DNA from: Paenibacillus pinistramenti
GTDB lineage: Bacteria; Bacillota; Bacilli; Paenibacillales; Paenibacillaceae
Assembly: GCF_005869875.1 (NCBI RefSeq)
Contig: NZ_VAWG01000003.1
Span: forward strand, 124,001-188,000
Length of the DNA stretch: 64,000 bases
Direction of reading: 5' to 3'
Positions 35,028 to 44,282 of the stretch are shown here, piece by piece. A program made the translations under genes and the position numbers. How positions within the stretch are numbered: position 1 is the first letter of the stretch; each line of letters opens with the position of its first letter. The notes beneath the pieces are model-generated. The model saw only the letters and a list, made by a program, of their open reading frames with translations. It searched no databases and was not told the DNA's origin.

Positions 35028-35741
35028 TTATCCCTCGGCAGCCGCCTCCCCCTTATTCTCTGCATCCTCCTCTTTATGAAAACTGCGTGCAATATACATA
35101 ACCGGTGTTCCCGCCGCTGTAAGAATAAATTTGATCGCATAGGTCGTCAGCAGAATTTCAAACCAGATGGGAAAATCATAATTCCAAAACGCAATCGTGC
35201 AAAAAATGAGCGTGTCAACAAAGGAGCTGATCATCGTGCTGCCGTTGTTGCGGATCCAAAGCTGGTTTGGCTTCGGAAAGAAATTCCTGATCCAGGCATA
35301 CAGGCTCACATCAAGCAGCTGGCTGACGAAATAGGCGGTCAGACTGCCTGCGGCAAGCTGCGGAAGCAGACCAAATATCGATTCCATGGACTGCTGAACG
35401 GACTGGCCGTCAGGAGCCGGCTGAAATTTCAGGGCCATCTGCATCAGGACCGTAGTCACGATTAAACTGAAGAAGCCGAACCATACCCCTTTGCGGGCTT
35501 CCGCTCTTCCATATTTTTCGTTAAGCAGATCGCTGGCCATATATACGCTCACATACATCGTATTGCCGAGTGTCAGCGCAATGCCGTAAATTTCGATCGT
35601 TTTGGTCACTTGAATGTTCGCAATAACGGTAGCAATGCCGATCCAGGCGTAAAGCCCCTTCTTGCCGAATAAACGGAAGCACAAGACAAAACAGACAAAG
35701 TTGACGAATACAAACCATACGCCCCACCATAAATTAAACAT
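35028..35741 (-). CDS. YhhQ/VUT-family queuosine precursor transporter
   Basis: 237 residues, six hydrophobic segments. Family hallmarks: ANIQVTKTIEIYGIALTLGN, VYMASDLLNEKYGRAEARKGVW, and NNGSTMISSFVDTLIFCTIAF. The VUT/YhhQ family (DUF165) imports queuosine precursors such as preQ0/preQ1. It lies about 2.5 kb from queCDEF on the opposite strand. No preQ1 aptamer is visible in its own leader. GGGAGG precedes the ATG. The C-terminus is Glu/Ala-rich. Confidence 0.88.
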   Translation of the reverse strand: MFNLWWGVWFVFVNFVCFVLCFRLFGKKGLYAWIGIATVIANIQVTKTIEIYGIALTLGNTMYVSVYMASDLLNEKYGRAEARKGVWFGFFSLIVTTVLMQMALKFQPAPDGQSVQQSMESIFGLLPQLAAGSLTAYFVSQLLDVSLYAWIRNFFPKPNQLWIRNNGSTMISSFVDTLIFCTIAFWNYDFPIWFEILLTTYAIKFILTAAGTPVMYIARSFHKEEDAENKGEAAAEG

Positions 35742-36053
35742 TCGGTTAATTCCTCCCGGGTGCCGTTGTAGTTCCTTCGTAGTTCCTTCTATCTAGTACT
35801 AAATACAGGCTGCGCATAGAAGCAGAGGACAGCATTCCTGAGCAAACGAGCCTAAGGGCTAAGATATGACAGGAGATGTGATGTTTTTCATGATTTTTCG
35901 ATAATAATTCAGAAAAAGAAGAAAATTTGTAAAATTTTCATTCCATATTGGATTTTTTTGCTATAAAATAAACAAAAGCTGATCCGGTTATCATTTTTTT
36001 ACGAAAAATGACCCAGGACTATCAGCGCATACCTATGAGAAGGAGAGAAATAA
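35742..36053. other. divergent promoter region, 312 nt
   Basis: AT-rich upstream of the third chemoreceptor, with TATAAA-like elements and an inverted repeat GAAAATT/AATTTTC near 35932-35950. No RNA or operator was identified with confidence. Confidence 0.4.
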
Positions 36054-37742
36054 ATGTTTTCTATGAAATCTATTTCCATGAAACTTATGGTCACGTTCAC
36101 CCTGATCATCGTCTTATCATCACTTCTCTTTAGTTTAAGCTTCTACTATGTCTCTATGAAAATCATAGATGACAATGTACTGCCACAGTTTGACAAAGTC
36201 CTCCAGACCAGCGCCCAGGACATCTATAAGAACTTGAACAGCATGCAGGCCAAGCAGGTCGAAGGCGGAAGCGAGAACTCCATTTATACGATTCAATCGT
36301 ATTTTGACACCAAAATCAAGGAATTTAACCTTGAAACGGCTTATCTGGCAGAAGTCCAGGATAACCAGACCATCGTGCTGGCTGCGGACAGCAATTCGGA
36401 GATGAAAGCCAAAGAGCAAATCGAGCTGCAGTCTGCGATGAAGAAGGCTCTCTCCAGCAGCGATATCCAGCTCAGCGACTTGTATACCGATAAGTTCGGA
36501 ACTCACAAAACCGCGTACGTGTCCGTGCCGGGCTCCGAAATGGTAATGGCGGTAGGTATTGATGCCGGATTTGTAACCGCGAAGCGTGCCCAGATCAGCT
36601 GGATTTGCACCGGGTTATCCCTGATCGTCATTGTAACTTGCCTTGCTTCAGGGTATTGGATCAGCCGCAGTATTTCCAGACCGCTCCGTCAGCTGTCCCG
36701 CGCAACGCAGAAAATGGCAGAAGGCGACTTCACCGAGGAAATCAAAGTTAAAGGCAAAGATGAAATCGCGCAGCTCTCCACCAGCTTCAACACAATGTCG
36801 GGCGCGCTCAAAGAAATGATTGCAAGCGTAGTTTCAACCTCGGAGCAGGTGGTTCAGGGCAGTGCCCAGATGAGCCGCAGTATTGATTATATTAAGTCTG
36901 TTCAGGAACAAACCAATGAAGCAAGCAAAGAAATTCAAAACGGCAGTGAGATGATCTCAATAGCTTCAGCAGAAAATGCAAGAGCCATGGAAGAAATCTC
37001 GCAGGGTGTACAATACATAGCCACTTCTTCAGCAGAAGTATCAGAACGTATGAGCAAAGCCTCCGTCGAAGCCGATACGGGCAATAAGCTCGCTCAGGAA
37101 GCCGTTGAGCAGATGAGTCTGATTGAATCCGCGTCCGAGCAGTCTCTCAGTTATATGCGGCAGATGAACAGCCGTTCAGAAGCCATTACCGAGATCGCGA
37201 GCACAATTAACGAAATCACGAAACAAATTCAGATTCTGGCGCTCAACGCGGCCATTGAAGCTTCCCGGGCAGGGGAGCATGGCAGAGGTTTTGCCGTCGT
37301 AGCAAGTGAAGTCAGAAAGCTTGCCGAGCAGTCAAGTACAGCCGTGAAGGAAATCGGCGAATCGCTTGAGCAGATCCGGCAGGATACCGGCAATTCCGTT
37401 CAGGCCATGGGCCAGGTTAACCAGCAGATCAAATCGGGCGCAGGTAAAGTACGCGAAGCCGGACAAGCTTTCCAGATGCTTGACGAATGGATTCAAAGCA
37501 TTAACATGACCATGCAGGGCATCTCCTCCTCTACCCAGCAAATTTCAGCAGGTACGGAAGAGGTTACGGCATCGGTCGAGGAAAGCGCATCGATCTCATC
37601 GGCAAGCCTGGATAACATCAAGAACATCAGCACTTCCTCAATCACCCAGCGTCAGGAAATGGAGTCCTTCTTCACCCGCATCAATCAGCTGAACAGTCAA
37701 GCGGACGAGCTTAGAGAAGCCGTAAAGCAGTTCAAAATCTAA
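36054..37742 (+). CDS. methyl-accepting chemotaxis protein, dCache/Cache-like sensor
   Basis: 562-residue chemoreceptor: membrane helix at about 10-32, extracellular sensor to about 180 ([17 protein letters not shown] is Cache-like), a second helix (about 185-205), HAMP ([19 protein letters not shown]) and a signalling coiled coil with the hairpin [28 protein letters not shown]. The Gln-Ile-Gln variation in the hairpin tip ([16 protein letters not shown]) differs from the usual [23 protein letters not shown] precedes the ATG. It is its own unit with a strong terminator; the ligand is unknown. Confidence 0.92.
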   Translation: MFSMKSISMKLMVTFTLIIVLSSLLFSLSFYYVSMKIIDDNVLPQFDKVLQTSAQDIYKNLNSMQAKQVEGGSENSIYTIQSYFDTKIKEFNLETAYLAEVQDNQTIVLAADSNSEMKAKEQIELQSAMKKALSSSDIQLSDLYTDKFGTHKTAYVSVPGSEMVMAVGIDAGFVTAKRAQISWICTGLSLIVIVTCLASGYWISRSISRPLRQLSRATQKMAEGDFTEEIKVKGKDEIAQLSTSFNTMSGALKEMIASVVSTSEQVVQGSAQMSRSIDYIKSVQEQTNEASKEIQNGSEMISIASAENARAMEEISQGVQYIATSSAEVSERMSKASVEADTGNKLAQEAVEQMSLIESASEQSLSYMRQMNSRSEAITEIASTINEITKQIQILALNAAIEASRAGEHGRGFAVVASEVRKLAEQSSTAVKEIGESLEQIRQDTGNSVQAMGQVNQQIKSGAGKVREAGQAFQMLDEWIQSINMTMQGISSSTQQISAGTEEVTASVEESASISSASLDNIKNISTSSITQRQEMESFFTRINQLNSQADELREAVKQFKI

Positions 37743-37786
37743 GTCTCTGCAGCCAGGGCTTAAACTTGGAAAAGAATTCATGAAGC

Positions 37787-37824
37787 AGAACCGCCGGTGG
37801 GATTCACCGGCGGTTCTTTTCTTT
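37787..37824 (+). terminator. intrinsic terminator after the third chemoreceptor gene
   Basis: Perfect 13-bp arms AGAACCGCCGGTG (37787-37799) and CACCGGCGGTTCT (37805-37817), then T-rich. Confidence 0.9.
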
Positions 37825-37864
37825 TTCATGTTCAAAATCAAGGTCGGCAGGTTCTGCCTCCCTT

Positions 37865-38653
37865 TCAACCGTCCTCGCCCTCAGGGCGGAACAGAAACTG
37901 CGGAGTGTCTGATCCGGGAGGATGGACCAGCACGGAATCAACGTCAAAGACTTCGCGCAGCAGCGTGGTGCTCAGCACTTCAGACGTCCTGCCTGCAGCG
38001 ATAACCTTTCCCTGCTTGATCACGAGTAATTGATCGCAGTATAACGCCGCCAGATTAATATCATGGATCGCGGCAAGCACCGTAATGGCGGATTGCTTCT
38101 TCCATTCGGACAGAAGCTCCATAAACTGGATTTGGTAGTGAATATCCAGATAGGTTGTCGGTTCGTCAAGCAGGACGAGCTCCGGCTCCTGGGCCATTAC
38201 CTTTCCCAGAGCCGCTCTCTGCCGCTGTCCCCCGCTGAGCTCACTCAGCGGGCGCGCGGCGAGCGGAGTCAGATCCAGCCTGTCCATGATCCTGTCCACC
38301 AGCAGATCCGCCCCGGCCGTCTGATCCCGCCCCAGCCAGTCCAGGTAAGGGAACCGGCCCATCTCGACCACTTCCCTCACCGGGAAGGATACCGGCGGCA
38401 GCCCGTCCTGCTGCAGCACGGCCAGCTTTCGGGACAGCGCTTTGCGGCTGTAGCTGGCGGCGGGCCGGTTCCATAAGCGGATCTCTCCGTTGTCTGGCTT
38501 CTCCGCTCCGGCAATCAGCTGGAGCAGGGTTGATTTTCCGCTTCCGTTAGGACCGATAATGCCCCAGAATTCCCCCGGATGCACCTGCCAGTTTAAGCCT
38601 TCCAGCACCGGATCACCTGCGAAGGATTTAGTAACGCCCTGCAGCTCAATCAT
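37865..38653 (-). CDS. btuD: ABC transporter ATPase, cobalamin uptake
   Basis: 262-residue ATPase of the FecE/BtuD type. Walker A GPNGSGKST, Q-loop LQQDGLPP, signature LSGGQRQR, Walker B LVLLDEPTTYLD, and switch His in AIHDINLA. It drives the BtuC-like permease. Its ATG overlaps the permease stop (ATGA). The cobalamin riboswitch upstream of the first gene makes B12 or another corrinoid the likely substrate, although by sequence alone this family also includes siderophore ATPases. Confidence 0.92.
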   Translation of the reverse strand: MIELQGVTKSFAGDPVLEGLNWQVHPGEFWGIIGPNGSGKSTLLQLIAGAEKPDNGEIRLWNRPAASYSRKALSRKLAVLQQDGLPPVSFPVREVVEMGRFPYLDWLGRDQTAGADLLVDRIMDRLDLTPLAARPLSELSGGQRQRAALGKVMAQEPELVLLDEPTTYLDIHYQIQFMELLSEWKKQSAITVLAAIHDINLAALYCDQLLVIKQGKVIAAGRTSEVLSTTLLREVFDVDSVLVHPPGSDTPQFLFRPEGEDG

Positions 38654-39696
38654 ACGGCTCTTCCCTCCCGGCGCTTCTTGCTCTTGTGCAGCAAGTAAGC
38701 AAAGAACGGAGCGCCGACAAATGCGGTCACAACTCCCAGGGGAATTTCAGTCGGAGCAAGCAGCGTCCTTGCCGCCAAATCACTCCACATCATAAAGATT
38801 CCTCCGCCAAGCACAGACAGCGGCATCAGCAGACGATAATCAGAGCCTACGATGAGCCGCAGCATATGCGGAACGACCAGGCCGACAAAGCCGATCACTC
38901 CGGAGACGGATACTGCTGCAGCCGACATAAAGGTCGCTGTAATCAGCATAACTAATTTGGTCCGTTCCACATTCAGCCCCGTGTATGCGGCCTCCCTTTC
39001 GCCCAGCGCCAGCAGGTTCAGGCGTCTCGCACCGCTCCATAATACCGCCAGCCCGGCAATGAAATAAGGAAATAAGAGTGCGTTATAGGCCCAGCCTCTG
39101 AGGCTTAATCCGCCCATGGTCCAGAATAAAATTTCATTCACCGTGCTCTTGGACATTGTCGTCAGAAAGGAAACGATGGCTCCCAGAAAAGACTGCATAA
39201 CAACACCGGCGAGAATCAGGCTCTCCGCCGGAATTTTGCCTTTGTCGCCAGCCAGCTTCAACACCGCGGCAAGCGTGGCTATACCGCAAATGAAGGCTGC
39301 AGCCGGCAGGGTGAAGATCCCGGCCACCGAATACTGCCAGCCGAAGAAGATCAGCAGGGCTGCGCCTGCAGAAGCCCCTGACGAAACCCCCAGCGTATAA
39401 GGGTCCGCAAGAGGATTGCGGAGCACGCCCTGAAAGGCAGCACCGGCCGCCGCCAAGGCAGAGCCGACCAGCAGTCCCAAAATAACGCGGGGCAGCCGCA
39501 CCTGGAGGACAATTTTTTCGGAAGAAAGCTCCCAATTTGGAGTAATCAAATGCTGAATGCCCGGCAGTTTATGGAGCAGAATGCGGGCAATTTCGCCGAC
39601 CGGTATGTAAACGGAACCGATCCCGACGCAGATGAGCAGCGTCAGGATCAGAATTAGCAGGCCGACAGCGAAAGCGGCTGTCAGTTTCATTTTCAT
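38650..39696 (-). CDS. btuC: FecCD-family ABC permease, cobalamin uptake
   Basis: 348-residue permease with about ten helices. Family patterns: VRLPRVILGLLVGSALAAAGAAFQGVLRNPLADPYTLGVSSGAS near the N-terminus and VSGVIGFVGLVVPHMLRL in the C-terminal half, the ATPase-coupling region. It overlaps the binding-protein gene (4 nt) and the ATPase gene (4 nt). Substrate assignment rests on the upstream riboswitch. Confidence 0.93.
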   Translation of the reverse strand: MKMKLTAAFAVGLLILILTLLICVGIGSVYIPVGEIARILLHKLPGIQHLITPNWELSSEKIVLQVRLPRVILGLLVGSALAAAGAAFQGVLRNPLADPYTLGVSSGASAGAALLIFFGWQYSVAGIFTLPAAAFICGIATLAAVLKLAGDKGKIPAESLILAGVVMQSFLGAIVSFLTTMSKSTVNEILFWTMGGLSLRGWAYNALLFPYFIAGLAVLWSGARRLNLLALGEREAAYTGLNVERTKLVMLITATFMSAAAVSVSGVIGFVGLVVPHMLRLIVGSDYRLLMPLSVLGGGIFMMWSDLAARTLLAPTEIPLGVVTAFVGAPFFAYLLHKSKKRREGRAV

Positions 39697-40712
39697 TTGA
39701 ACAGGTCCGGATAAATCGCTTTGGCTACTTGCAGCAGCCCTTCTGTAATTCTCGGACCTGTCCGGCTGAGCAGGTTATCGTCAAGACCAACTACGCGGCC
39801 CTCTTTGACTGCCGTAATCTGATCCCAGCCTGCACGGGATTTAATCACTTGATCCAGCGTCTGATTCTTCTCGTCTACGACGCTTGCCGCATACAAGATG
39901 ACATCCGGGTTGGATTTAATAATATTTTCTTCATTAATCTCATTCCAGCCTGTCGTATCGCCTGCTATATTTACGCCTCCGGACAAAGTAATCAGCTCGT
40001 CCATGAACTCGCCTTTCCCTACCGTCCAGCCAGGCGAGAATTCAATGTATACCTTCTTCTTCTGATCCTCGCTGATCGTTTGAACGGCATCCGTGACCTG
40101 GGCCAGCTCGAATTCCATTTTGTCCGTGACCTGCTTAGCTTCCGCCTGATGGTCGGTAATTTGCCCGTACTGCTTGATATCGTCAATCACTGCTTCTACC
40201 GTCTTGGGATTGAATTGAAATACTTTGATCCCCAAATCTCTCAAGCCTTTGATCGTATCGGCACTGGTAATGCCCGCCGCAAACACGACATCCGGCTTCG
40301 CTGCGACAATGGCTTCCGTATTGAGCTCATAGCCGCCCATCTTCGGTTTGGATTTGGCCTCTTCCGGATAATCGTCATTCTCGGTGACCCCTACGATCTG
40401 ATCATCCAGGCCAATGGCAAACAGGGTCTCTGTTTCGGAAGGAGCAATAGAAATGATCCGCTGAGGCGCCGCATCGAACGTCACTTCCGTTCCGCCAGCG
40501 TCCTTGAGTGTCAGCGGGTAAGCGGTCTTGGCAGTGTCACCAGCCGATACAGCAGCAGCTGATGTCGAAGCAGAAGGCTCCTGGCTCTGGGCCGCCGCGC
40601 TTGCGCCGGATGGTTCGCCGGCATTGCTGTTCTCTGTCTTCCCGCACCCGGCCATAACGATGATGAGGATGGCGATCAGCCAAATGCTCCCCATTTTTGC
40701 AAATCTGTTCAT
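39693..40712 (-). CDS. btuF: cobalamin-binding lipoprotein of ABC transporter
   Basis: 339 residues. Lipoprotein signal with hydrophobic core and lipobox VMAGC, lipidated near Cys 22-23, then a Ser/Ala/Glu-rich linker and a two-lobe BtuF/FecB-type domain (PQRIISIAPSETETLFAIGLDDQIVGVTENDDYPEEAKSKP, IVAAKPDVVFAAG). Residues upstream to 40805 are open in frame, but the riboswitch terminator lies there; ATG 40712 follows AGGGGGA. First gene of btuF-btuC-btuD. Confidence 0.93.
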   Translation of the reverse strand: MNRFAKMGSIWLIAILIIVMAGCGKTENSNAGEPSGASAAAQSQEPSASTSAAAVSAGDTAKTAYPLTLKDAGGTEVTFDAAPQRIISIAPSETETLFAIGLDDQIVGVTENDDYPEEAKSKPKMGGYELNTEAIVAAKPDVVFAAGITSADTIKGLRDLGIKVFQFNPKTVEAVIDDIKQYGQITDHQAEAKQVTDKMEFELAQVTDAVQTISEDQKKKVYIEFSPGWTVGKGEFMDELITLSGGVNIAGDTTGWNEINEENIIKSNPDVILYAASVVDEKNQTLDQVIKSRAGWDQITAVKEGRVVGLDDNLLSRTGPRITEGLLQVAKAIYPDLFK

Positions 40713-40745
40713 TTCTAATCCCCCTGTTAATGAATTGAACCCGAA

Positions 40746-40782
40746 ATAAAAAAAAGAAAGCCCCTCCGTTCGGGAAGGGCTT
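40746..40782 (-). terminator. terminator between the B12 riboswitch and btuF
   Basis: Minus strand AAGCCCTTCC pairs with GGAGGGGCTT (40782-40773 and 40767-40758), followed by an eight-to-nine-base U tract, and ends about 35 nt before the btuF ATG. Probably the expression platform of the riboswitch, about 160 nt downstream of the aptamer. Confidence 0.8.
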
Positions 40783-40940
40783 ACGTCCGCATAAAAGCTT
40801 AGCAAAACCGGATTAATTCTGCATCCATTCCAGCATCAATTCCAGCATCCATCCCAGGATGAGTTCTTGGCGGGAAGTGCGGCGAGCCGGCCAGCTTATT
40901 TTTCAGGCAGAACGTTATCCTTTCCGCGAAGGACCGTTAC

Positions 40941-41100
40941 ATCTCTTACAGGCAGGTATCTGGCTTCCGGCTGATCAACAAGGCTGAAGTACAAGCAAGC
41001 CAATCGCCGGTTACAGTGGCGGGACCGCGCCGGAGCTTCACCGGGCTTCCCTTTTAATCCGAGGTGCAGCCATGCTGCCATCCAACGGAACCTGTAAAAT
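40941..41100 (-). promoter_or_regulatory. cobalamin (AdoCbl) riboswitch aptamer
   Basis: On the minus strand: P1 arms TTTTACAGG and CCTGTAAGAG, GGGAAGCCCGGTGAAGCTCC, CGCGGTCCCGCCACTGTAA (containing the B12-box core GCCACTG), and AGCCAGATACCTGCC. These are the conserved blocks of the cobalamin riboswitch, in order. Confidence 0.94.
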
Positions 41101-41138
41101 GGAAAGTATTTATCATTTCATTCGGATCTCTTTATTGG

Positions 41139-41167
41139 ATTATAGGGGAAAGCTGACCTGCTTACAA
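41139..41167 (-). promoter_or_regulatory. sigma-A promoter of the btuFCD operon
   Basis: Minus strand TTGTAA (41167-41162), 17 nt, TATAAT (41144-41139), a short distance upstream of the riboswitch. Confidence 0.75.
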
Positions 41168-41237
41168 CCAAAAAGAGCCAAAATGCGCCATATTCCTTGA
41201 CTGGTGGACGGTTTTGCGCCATTGTCTTTCATTGTTT

Positions 41238-41251
41238 ATTGCCCGGGCAAT
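41238..41251. promoter_or_regulatory. 14-bp palindrome, possible operator
   Basis: ATTGCCCGGGCAAT is a perfect palindrome about 110 nt upstream of lplA and about 70 nt behind the btu promoter. No regulator assigned. Confidence 0.4.
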
Positions 41252-41284
41252 GGCAAATTCACATAAAGCTTCTATAAACCTTCT

Positions 41285-41312
41285 TTGGTTTCAGGCTCAT
41301 TTGGTTTACAAT
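41285..41312 (+). promoter_or_regulatory. probable sigma-A promoter of the lipoate ligase gene
   Basis: TTGGTT (41285-41290), 16 nt, TACAAT (41307-41312), 50 nt before the ATG. Confidence 0.5.
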
Positions 41313-41361
41313 AGAAGGACGAGCGTTTATCAAATTTTGTCGCACTGGAGGACATAGAAAG

Positions 41362-42363
41362 ATGTTGTTCATTGATAACCAGGGCATTACGGATGCCTCC
41401 ATCAATCTGGCCATTGAAGAATATGCGCTGAGACATTTGCCTGCAGATGAAACGTATTTGCTGTTCTATATCAACGCGCCTTCGATTATCATCGGCAAGC
41501 ATCAGAATACGATTGAAGAAATAAATGCGGAATATGTCAAGGACAACAACGTCAAGGTGGTACGGCGCTTGTCCGGCGGCGGTGCCGTCTATCACGATCT
41601 CGGCAACCTGAACTTCAGCTTTATTACTAAAGACGACGGAGAATCCTTTCATAACTTCCGCAAATTCACACAGCCGGTGGTCGAAGCGCTCCGTCATTTC
41701 GGAGTGAACGCAGAACTGACCGGACGCAATGACCTTCAGGTCGGCGATCAGAAAATTTCCGGCAACGCCCAGTTCTCGACACGCGGCCGCATGTTCAGCC
41801 ATGGCACCCTGATGTTCAATCTGAATCTGGACAATGTGGCTGCAGCCCTGCATGCCAATCCGGAGAAATTCAAATCCAAATCGACCAAATCGGTTCGCAG
41901 CCGGGTTGCGAATATTATCGACTTTATGGATAAGAAGATTACGATTGAGGAGTTCCGCAGCGAGCTGCTCCGCTACATATTCGGCATGGATCCGGAGGCC
42001 GTTCCTCAGTACAAGCTTAATGACCAGGACTGGGCCAAAATTAACGAAATTTCCGAGCAGCGTTACAGAAACTGGGATTGGAACTACGGCCTGTCACCGG
42101 AATCTAACGTGAAGCATGCCCGCAAATTCCCTGTCGGCATTATTGACCTGCGAATGGACATCAAGGACGGCCATATCAAAGAAATTAAAATTTACGGCGA
42201 CTTCTTCGGTGTCGGCGATGTTGCGGATATCGAAACCCTGCTGCGCGGCGTAAAATATGAAGAGTCCTCCGTTCGCTCAGCTCTGGAAGGCACCGATTTG
42301 AAGCATTACTTTGGAAATCTTGAGCTGGATGATTTTATCAGTCTTGTTTTCCTTGAAGAGTAG
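41362..42363 (+). CDS. lplJ: lipoate-protein ligase
   Basis: Attaches salvaged lipoate to E2 subunits and GcvH through lipoyl-AMP. 333 residues. The catalytic domain motifs RRLSGGGAVYHDLGNLNFSF and the lysine in GDQKISGNAQF are intact, with HGTLMFN after. The C-terminal accessory domain (about 250-333) is present, as in LplA/LplJ. CTGGAGG precedes the ATG. Single gene; no lipA or lipM nearby. Confidence 0.94.
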   Translation: MLFIDNQGITDASINLAIEEYALRHLPADETYLLFYINAPSIIIGKHQNTIEEINAEYVKDNNVKVVRRLSGGGAVYHDLGNLNFSFITKDDGESFHNFRKFTQPVVEALRHFGVNAELTGRNDLQVGDQKISGNAQFSTRGRMFSHGTLMFNLNLDNVAAALHANPEKFKSKSTKSVRSRVANIIDFMDKKITIEEFRSELLRYIFGMDPEAVPQYKLNDQDWAKINEISEQRYRNWDWNYGLSPESNVKHARKFPVGIIDLRMDIKDGHIKEIKIYGDFFGVGDVADIETLLRGVKYEESSVRSALEGTDLKHYFGNLELDDFISLVFLEE

Positions 42364-42469
42364 ACCTGCGGAAGAAGAAGAGAAAGGTTCTAAAGCTGCC
42401 AATACGGCCAATGCCTATCTATAATAGACCACGGCGGCTTTAAACGAACCCCTAAAAGGAGAGAAACCG

Positions 42470-43270
42470 ATGTACAAATTGATGGCAATTGATATTGACG
42501 ACACCTTGATTAACGATGATAAAGAGGTAACCCCTGCCACCCAGGAGGCTTTGGAGAAAGCAGTTGCCAAAGGCGTAGTCGTGACGCTGGCCACCGGCCG
42601 CGCTTATGCTTCAGCCCAGGCTCTCGCCCGCCAAACCGGCCTGAACGTGCCGATCATCACCTACCAAGGCGCTTTGGTCAAGAATCTGATGGATGAGAAA
42701 GTCCTTTATGAACGCTACGTGCCTCTTGATGCAGCTAAAAAGCTGTACGATTTCTGTATCGAGCGCAACCTTCATCTGCAGACCTACATTGACGACAAGC
42801 TGTACGCCAGAGAGCTCAATCAGAAGCTGATTGATTACACAACACTCAACGGAACCAAATATTATATCGAGCCTGATTTCGAACAGCTGATGTCCAAGCC
42901 GACGCCAAAATTTTTGATTATCGACGATCCGGACTATCTGGATGAAATTACACCGGTTCTGCGCGAGCTGCTTGGCGAAGGTGTTCATATCACCAAATCC
43001 AAGCCTCATTTCCTTGAGCTCATGCACAAAGAAGGCACTAAAGGCGCTGCGCTGGAGTTCCTGGCCAAGCATTTCGGCTGCGACCTGTCCGAAACGATCG
43101 CCTGCGGCGACTCCTGGAATGACCATGAAATGCTGGAAGCCGCCGGTCTCGGCGTAGCGATGGGCAATGCGATCCCTCAGCTTAAGGAAATCGCCGACTA
43201 TGTTACAGCCTCCAATAATGAAGACGGCATTAAACAGGTGATTGAGAAATTCATCTTGAACGCCGAATAA
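42470..43270 (+). CDS. Cof-type HAD-superfamily phosphatase
   Basis: 266 residues. HAD motif I DIDDTL with nucleophile Asp, motif II TLATGRA, motif III Lys in KGAALEFL, and motif IV CGDSWNDHEML; a Cof-type (IIB) cap lies between. Such enzymes are magnesium-dependent sugar-phosphate phosphatases; the substrate is unknown. AAAGGAG precedes the ATG. Confidence 0.93.
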   Translation: MYKLMAIDIDDTLINDDKEVTPATQEALEKAVAKGVVVTLATGRAYASAQALARQTGLNVPIITYQGALVKNLMDEKVLYERYVPLDAAKKLYDFCIERNLHLQTYIDDKLYARELNQKLIDYTTLNGTKYYIEPDFEQLMSKPTPKFLIIDDPDYLDEITPVLRELLGEGVHITKSKPHFLELMHKEGTKGAALEFLAKHFGCDLSETIACGDSWNDHEMLEAAGLGVAMGNAIPQLKEIADYVTASNNEDGIKQVIEKFILNAE

Positions 43271-43284
43271 TCGTTATAAAAAAG

Positions 43285-43331
43285 TAACCCTCTTCTGACA
43301 GGCCATGCTTGTCTGAGAGGGTTATCTTTTT
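43285..43331 (+). terminator. intrinsic terminator after the HAD gene
   Basis: AACCCTCT (43286-43293) pairs with AGAGGGTT (43316-43323), inner TGACA/TGTC, then TCTTTTT. Confidence 0.8.
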
Positions 43332-43357
43332 GCAGCCAGCAGCTTAGAGTCAGAAGC

Positions 43358-44137
43358 CTAGATCAGGTCAGCGGTATACCCGCTCTCCGCAAGCGCAATC
43401 CCAGCCGGAAGCCCATAATCCCGCCGGAGATCCACGTCATGGGACATATGGGTAAAAATCGTACGCCCCGGCTTCACCTCGGCGATCAGCTCCAGCGCTT
43501 CCGTCATATCATAGACCGAACGTCCGCTGTATTCCGCCTCTTCCTTGTAGAAGCTTGTACCAAGCACAAGCAGATCGAGGCCATGCAGCGGCTGCTTCTG
43601 ATCCTCCGGCAGCCCGATGGAATCCGAGCAGTAAACCCAGGTATAATCTGGCTTCGAAAGCTTGTACGCATAGGAATAGCCGTTCTTCCCGTGATTGACC
43701 TTCCAGCCTTTGATGTCCCAGCCGGCCAGTGTAAAGCCCTGATCAACCGGCAGCAATTCCAGATTCCGGTCCAGCCATGGATACTGCCTCAGGATAATGT
43801 CGATGACCTCCTGCGGTGCGTACAGCCGCCCTTTACGTTCCAGCCAGCGGCAGGCATCCGCCCATTCCGGCAGCCCGCCGATATGGTCAAAATGAGCATG
43901 AGTGATAACGATATCCTGAATGAAGGTTTTTCCGGCCTGCTCCATCTGGCTCCGCCAATCCGGCCCGCAGTCGATCAGAAATTCGCCCTGCTTTCCCCGG
44001 ACCCATACGGAAGAACGCAGCCTGCGGTTCAGTCCCTGCTCTCTTGCCTCCTCGCAGACTGCACACCTGCAGTAAACTCGGGGAACTCCCATCGCGTCGC
44101 CTGTCCCCCAAAAGACCAGTTGATCGGTATCACACAT
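43358..44137 (-). CDS. PhnP-like metallo-beta-lactamase-fold hydrolase
   Basis: 259 residues. WGTGDAMGVPRVYCRCAVCEEA at the N-terminus gives the paired cysteines of a PhnP-type structural zinc site. THAHFDHIGGL is the catalytic binuclear zinc motif, with later YCSDSIG and THMSHDVD. PhnP is a cyclic phosphodiesterase, but no phosphonate genes are nearby, so the role is open. It starts at ATG 44137 and is downstream of the CysA-like gene, separated by a terminator. Confidence 0.88.
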   Translation of the reverse strand: MCDTDQLVFWGTGDAMGVPRVYCRCAVCEEAREQGLNRRLRSSVWVRGKQGEFLIDCGPDWRSQMEQAGKTFIQDIVITHAHFDHIGGLPEWADACRWLERKGRLYAPQEVIDIILRQYPWLDRNLELLPVDQGFTLAGWDIKGWKVNHGKNGYSYAYKLSKPDYTWVYCSDSIGLPEDQKQPLHGLDLLVLGTSFYKEEAEYSGRSVYDMTEALELIAEVKPGRTIFTHMSHDVDLRRDYGLPAGIALAESGYTADLI

Positions 44138-44196
44138 CTCTCAGCACTCCCCTGCACAATCTCTATCTCAACAATAACAAAACGCTCTTGCATTTA

Positions 44197-44246
44197 CAAA
44201 AAAAAGCCCGCACCGCATCACACCGCGGAACGGATTGGAGCAGGCT
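44197..44246 (-). terminator. intrinsic terminator after the CysA-like gene
   Basis: AGCCCGC (44205-44211) pairs with GCAGGCT (44240-44246) with inner CCGC/GCGG pairing; A-run 44197-44205 gives the U tract on minus. Confidence 0.7.
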
Positions 44247-44282
44247 CTGCCTGCAGAAAATAGATCATTTTAAATAATCATG

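Noticed and set aside
35742-36053. Second preQ1 aptamer for the YhhQ-type transporter, or sigma-D promoter for the third chemoreceptor
   Set aside because: No AGAGGTTC-CCCTC-AAAAAACTAA pattern on the minus strand and no TAAA-N15-GCCGATAT pattern on the plus strand.
36054-37742. Sigma-D promoter upstream of every chemoreceptor
   Set aside because: Only the gene at 14969-16708 has a convincing match; the other two leaders do not.
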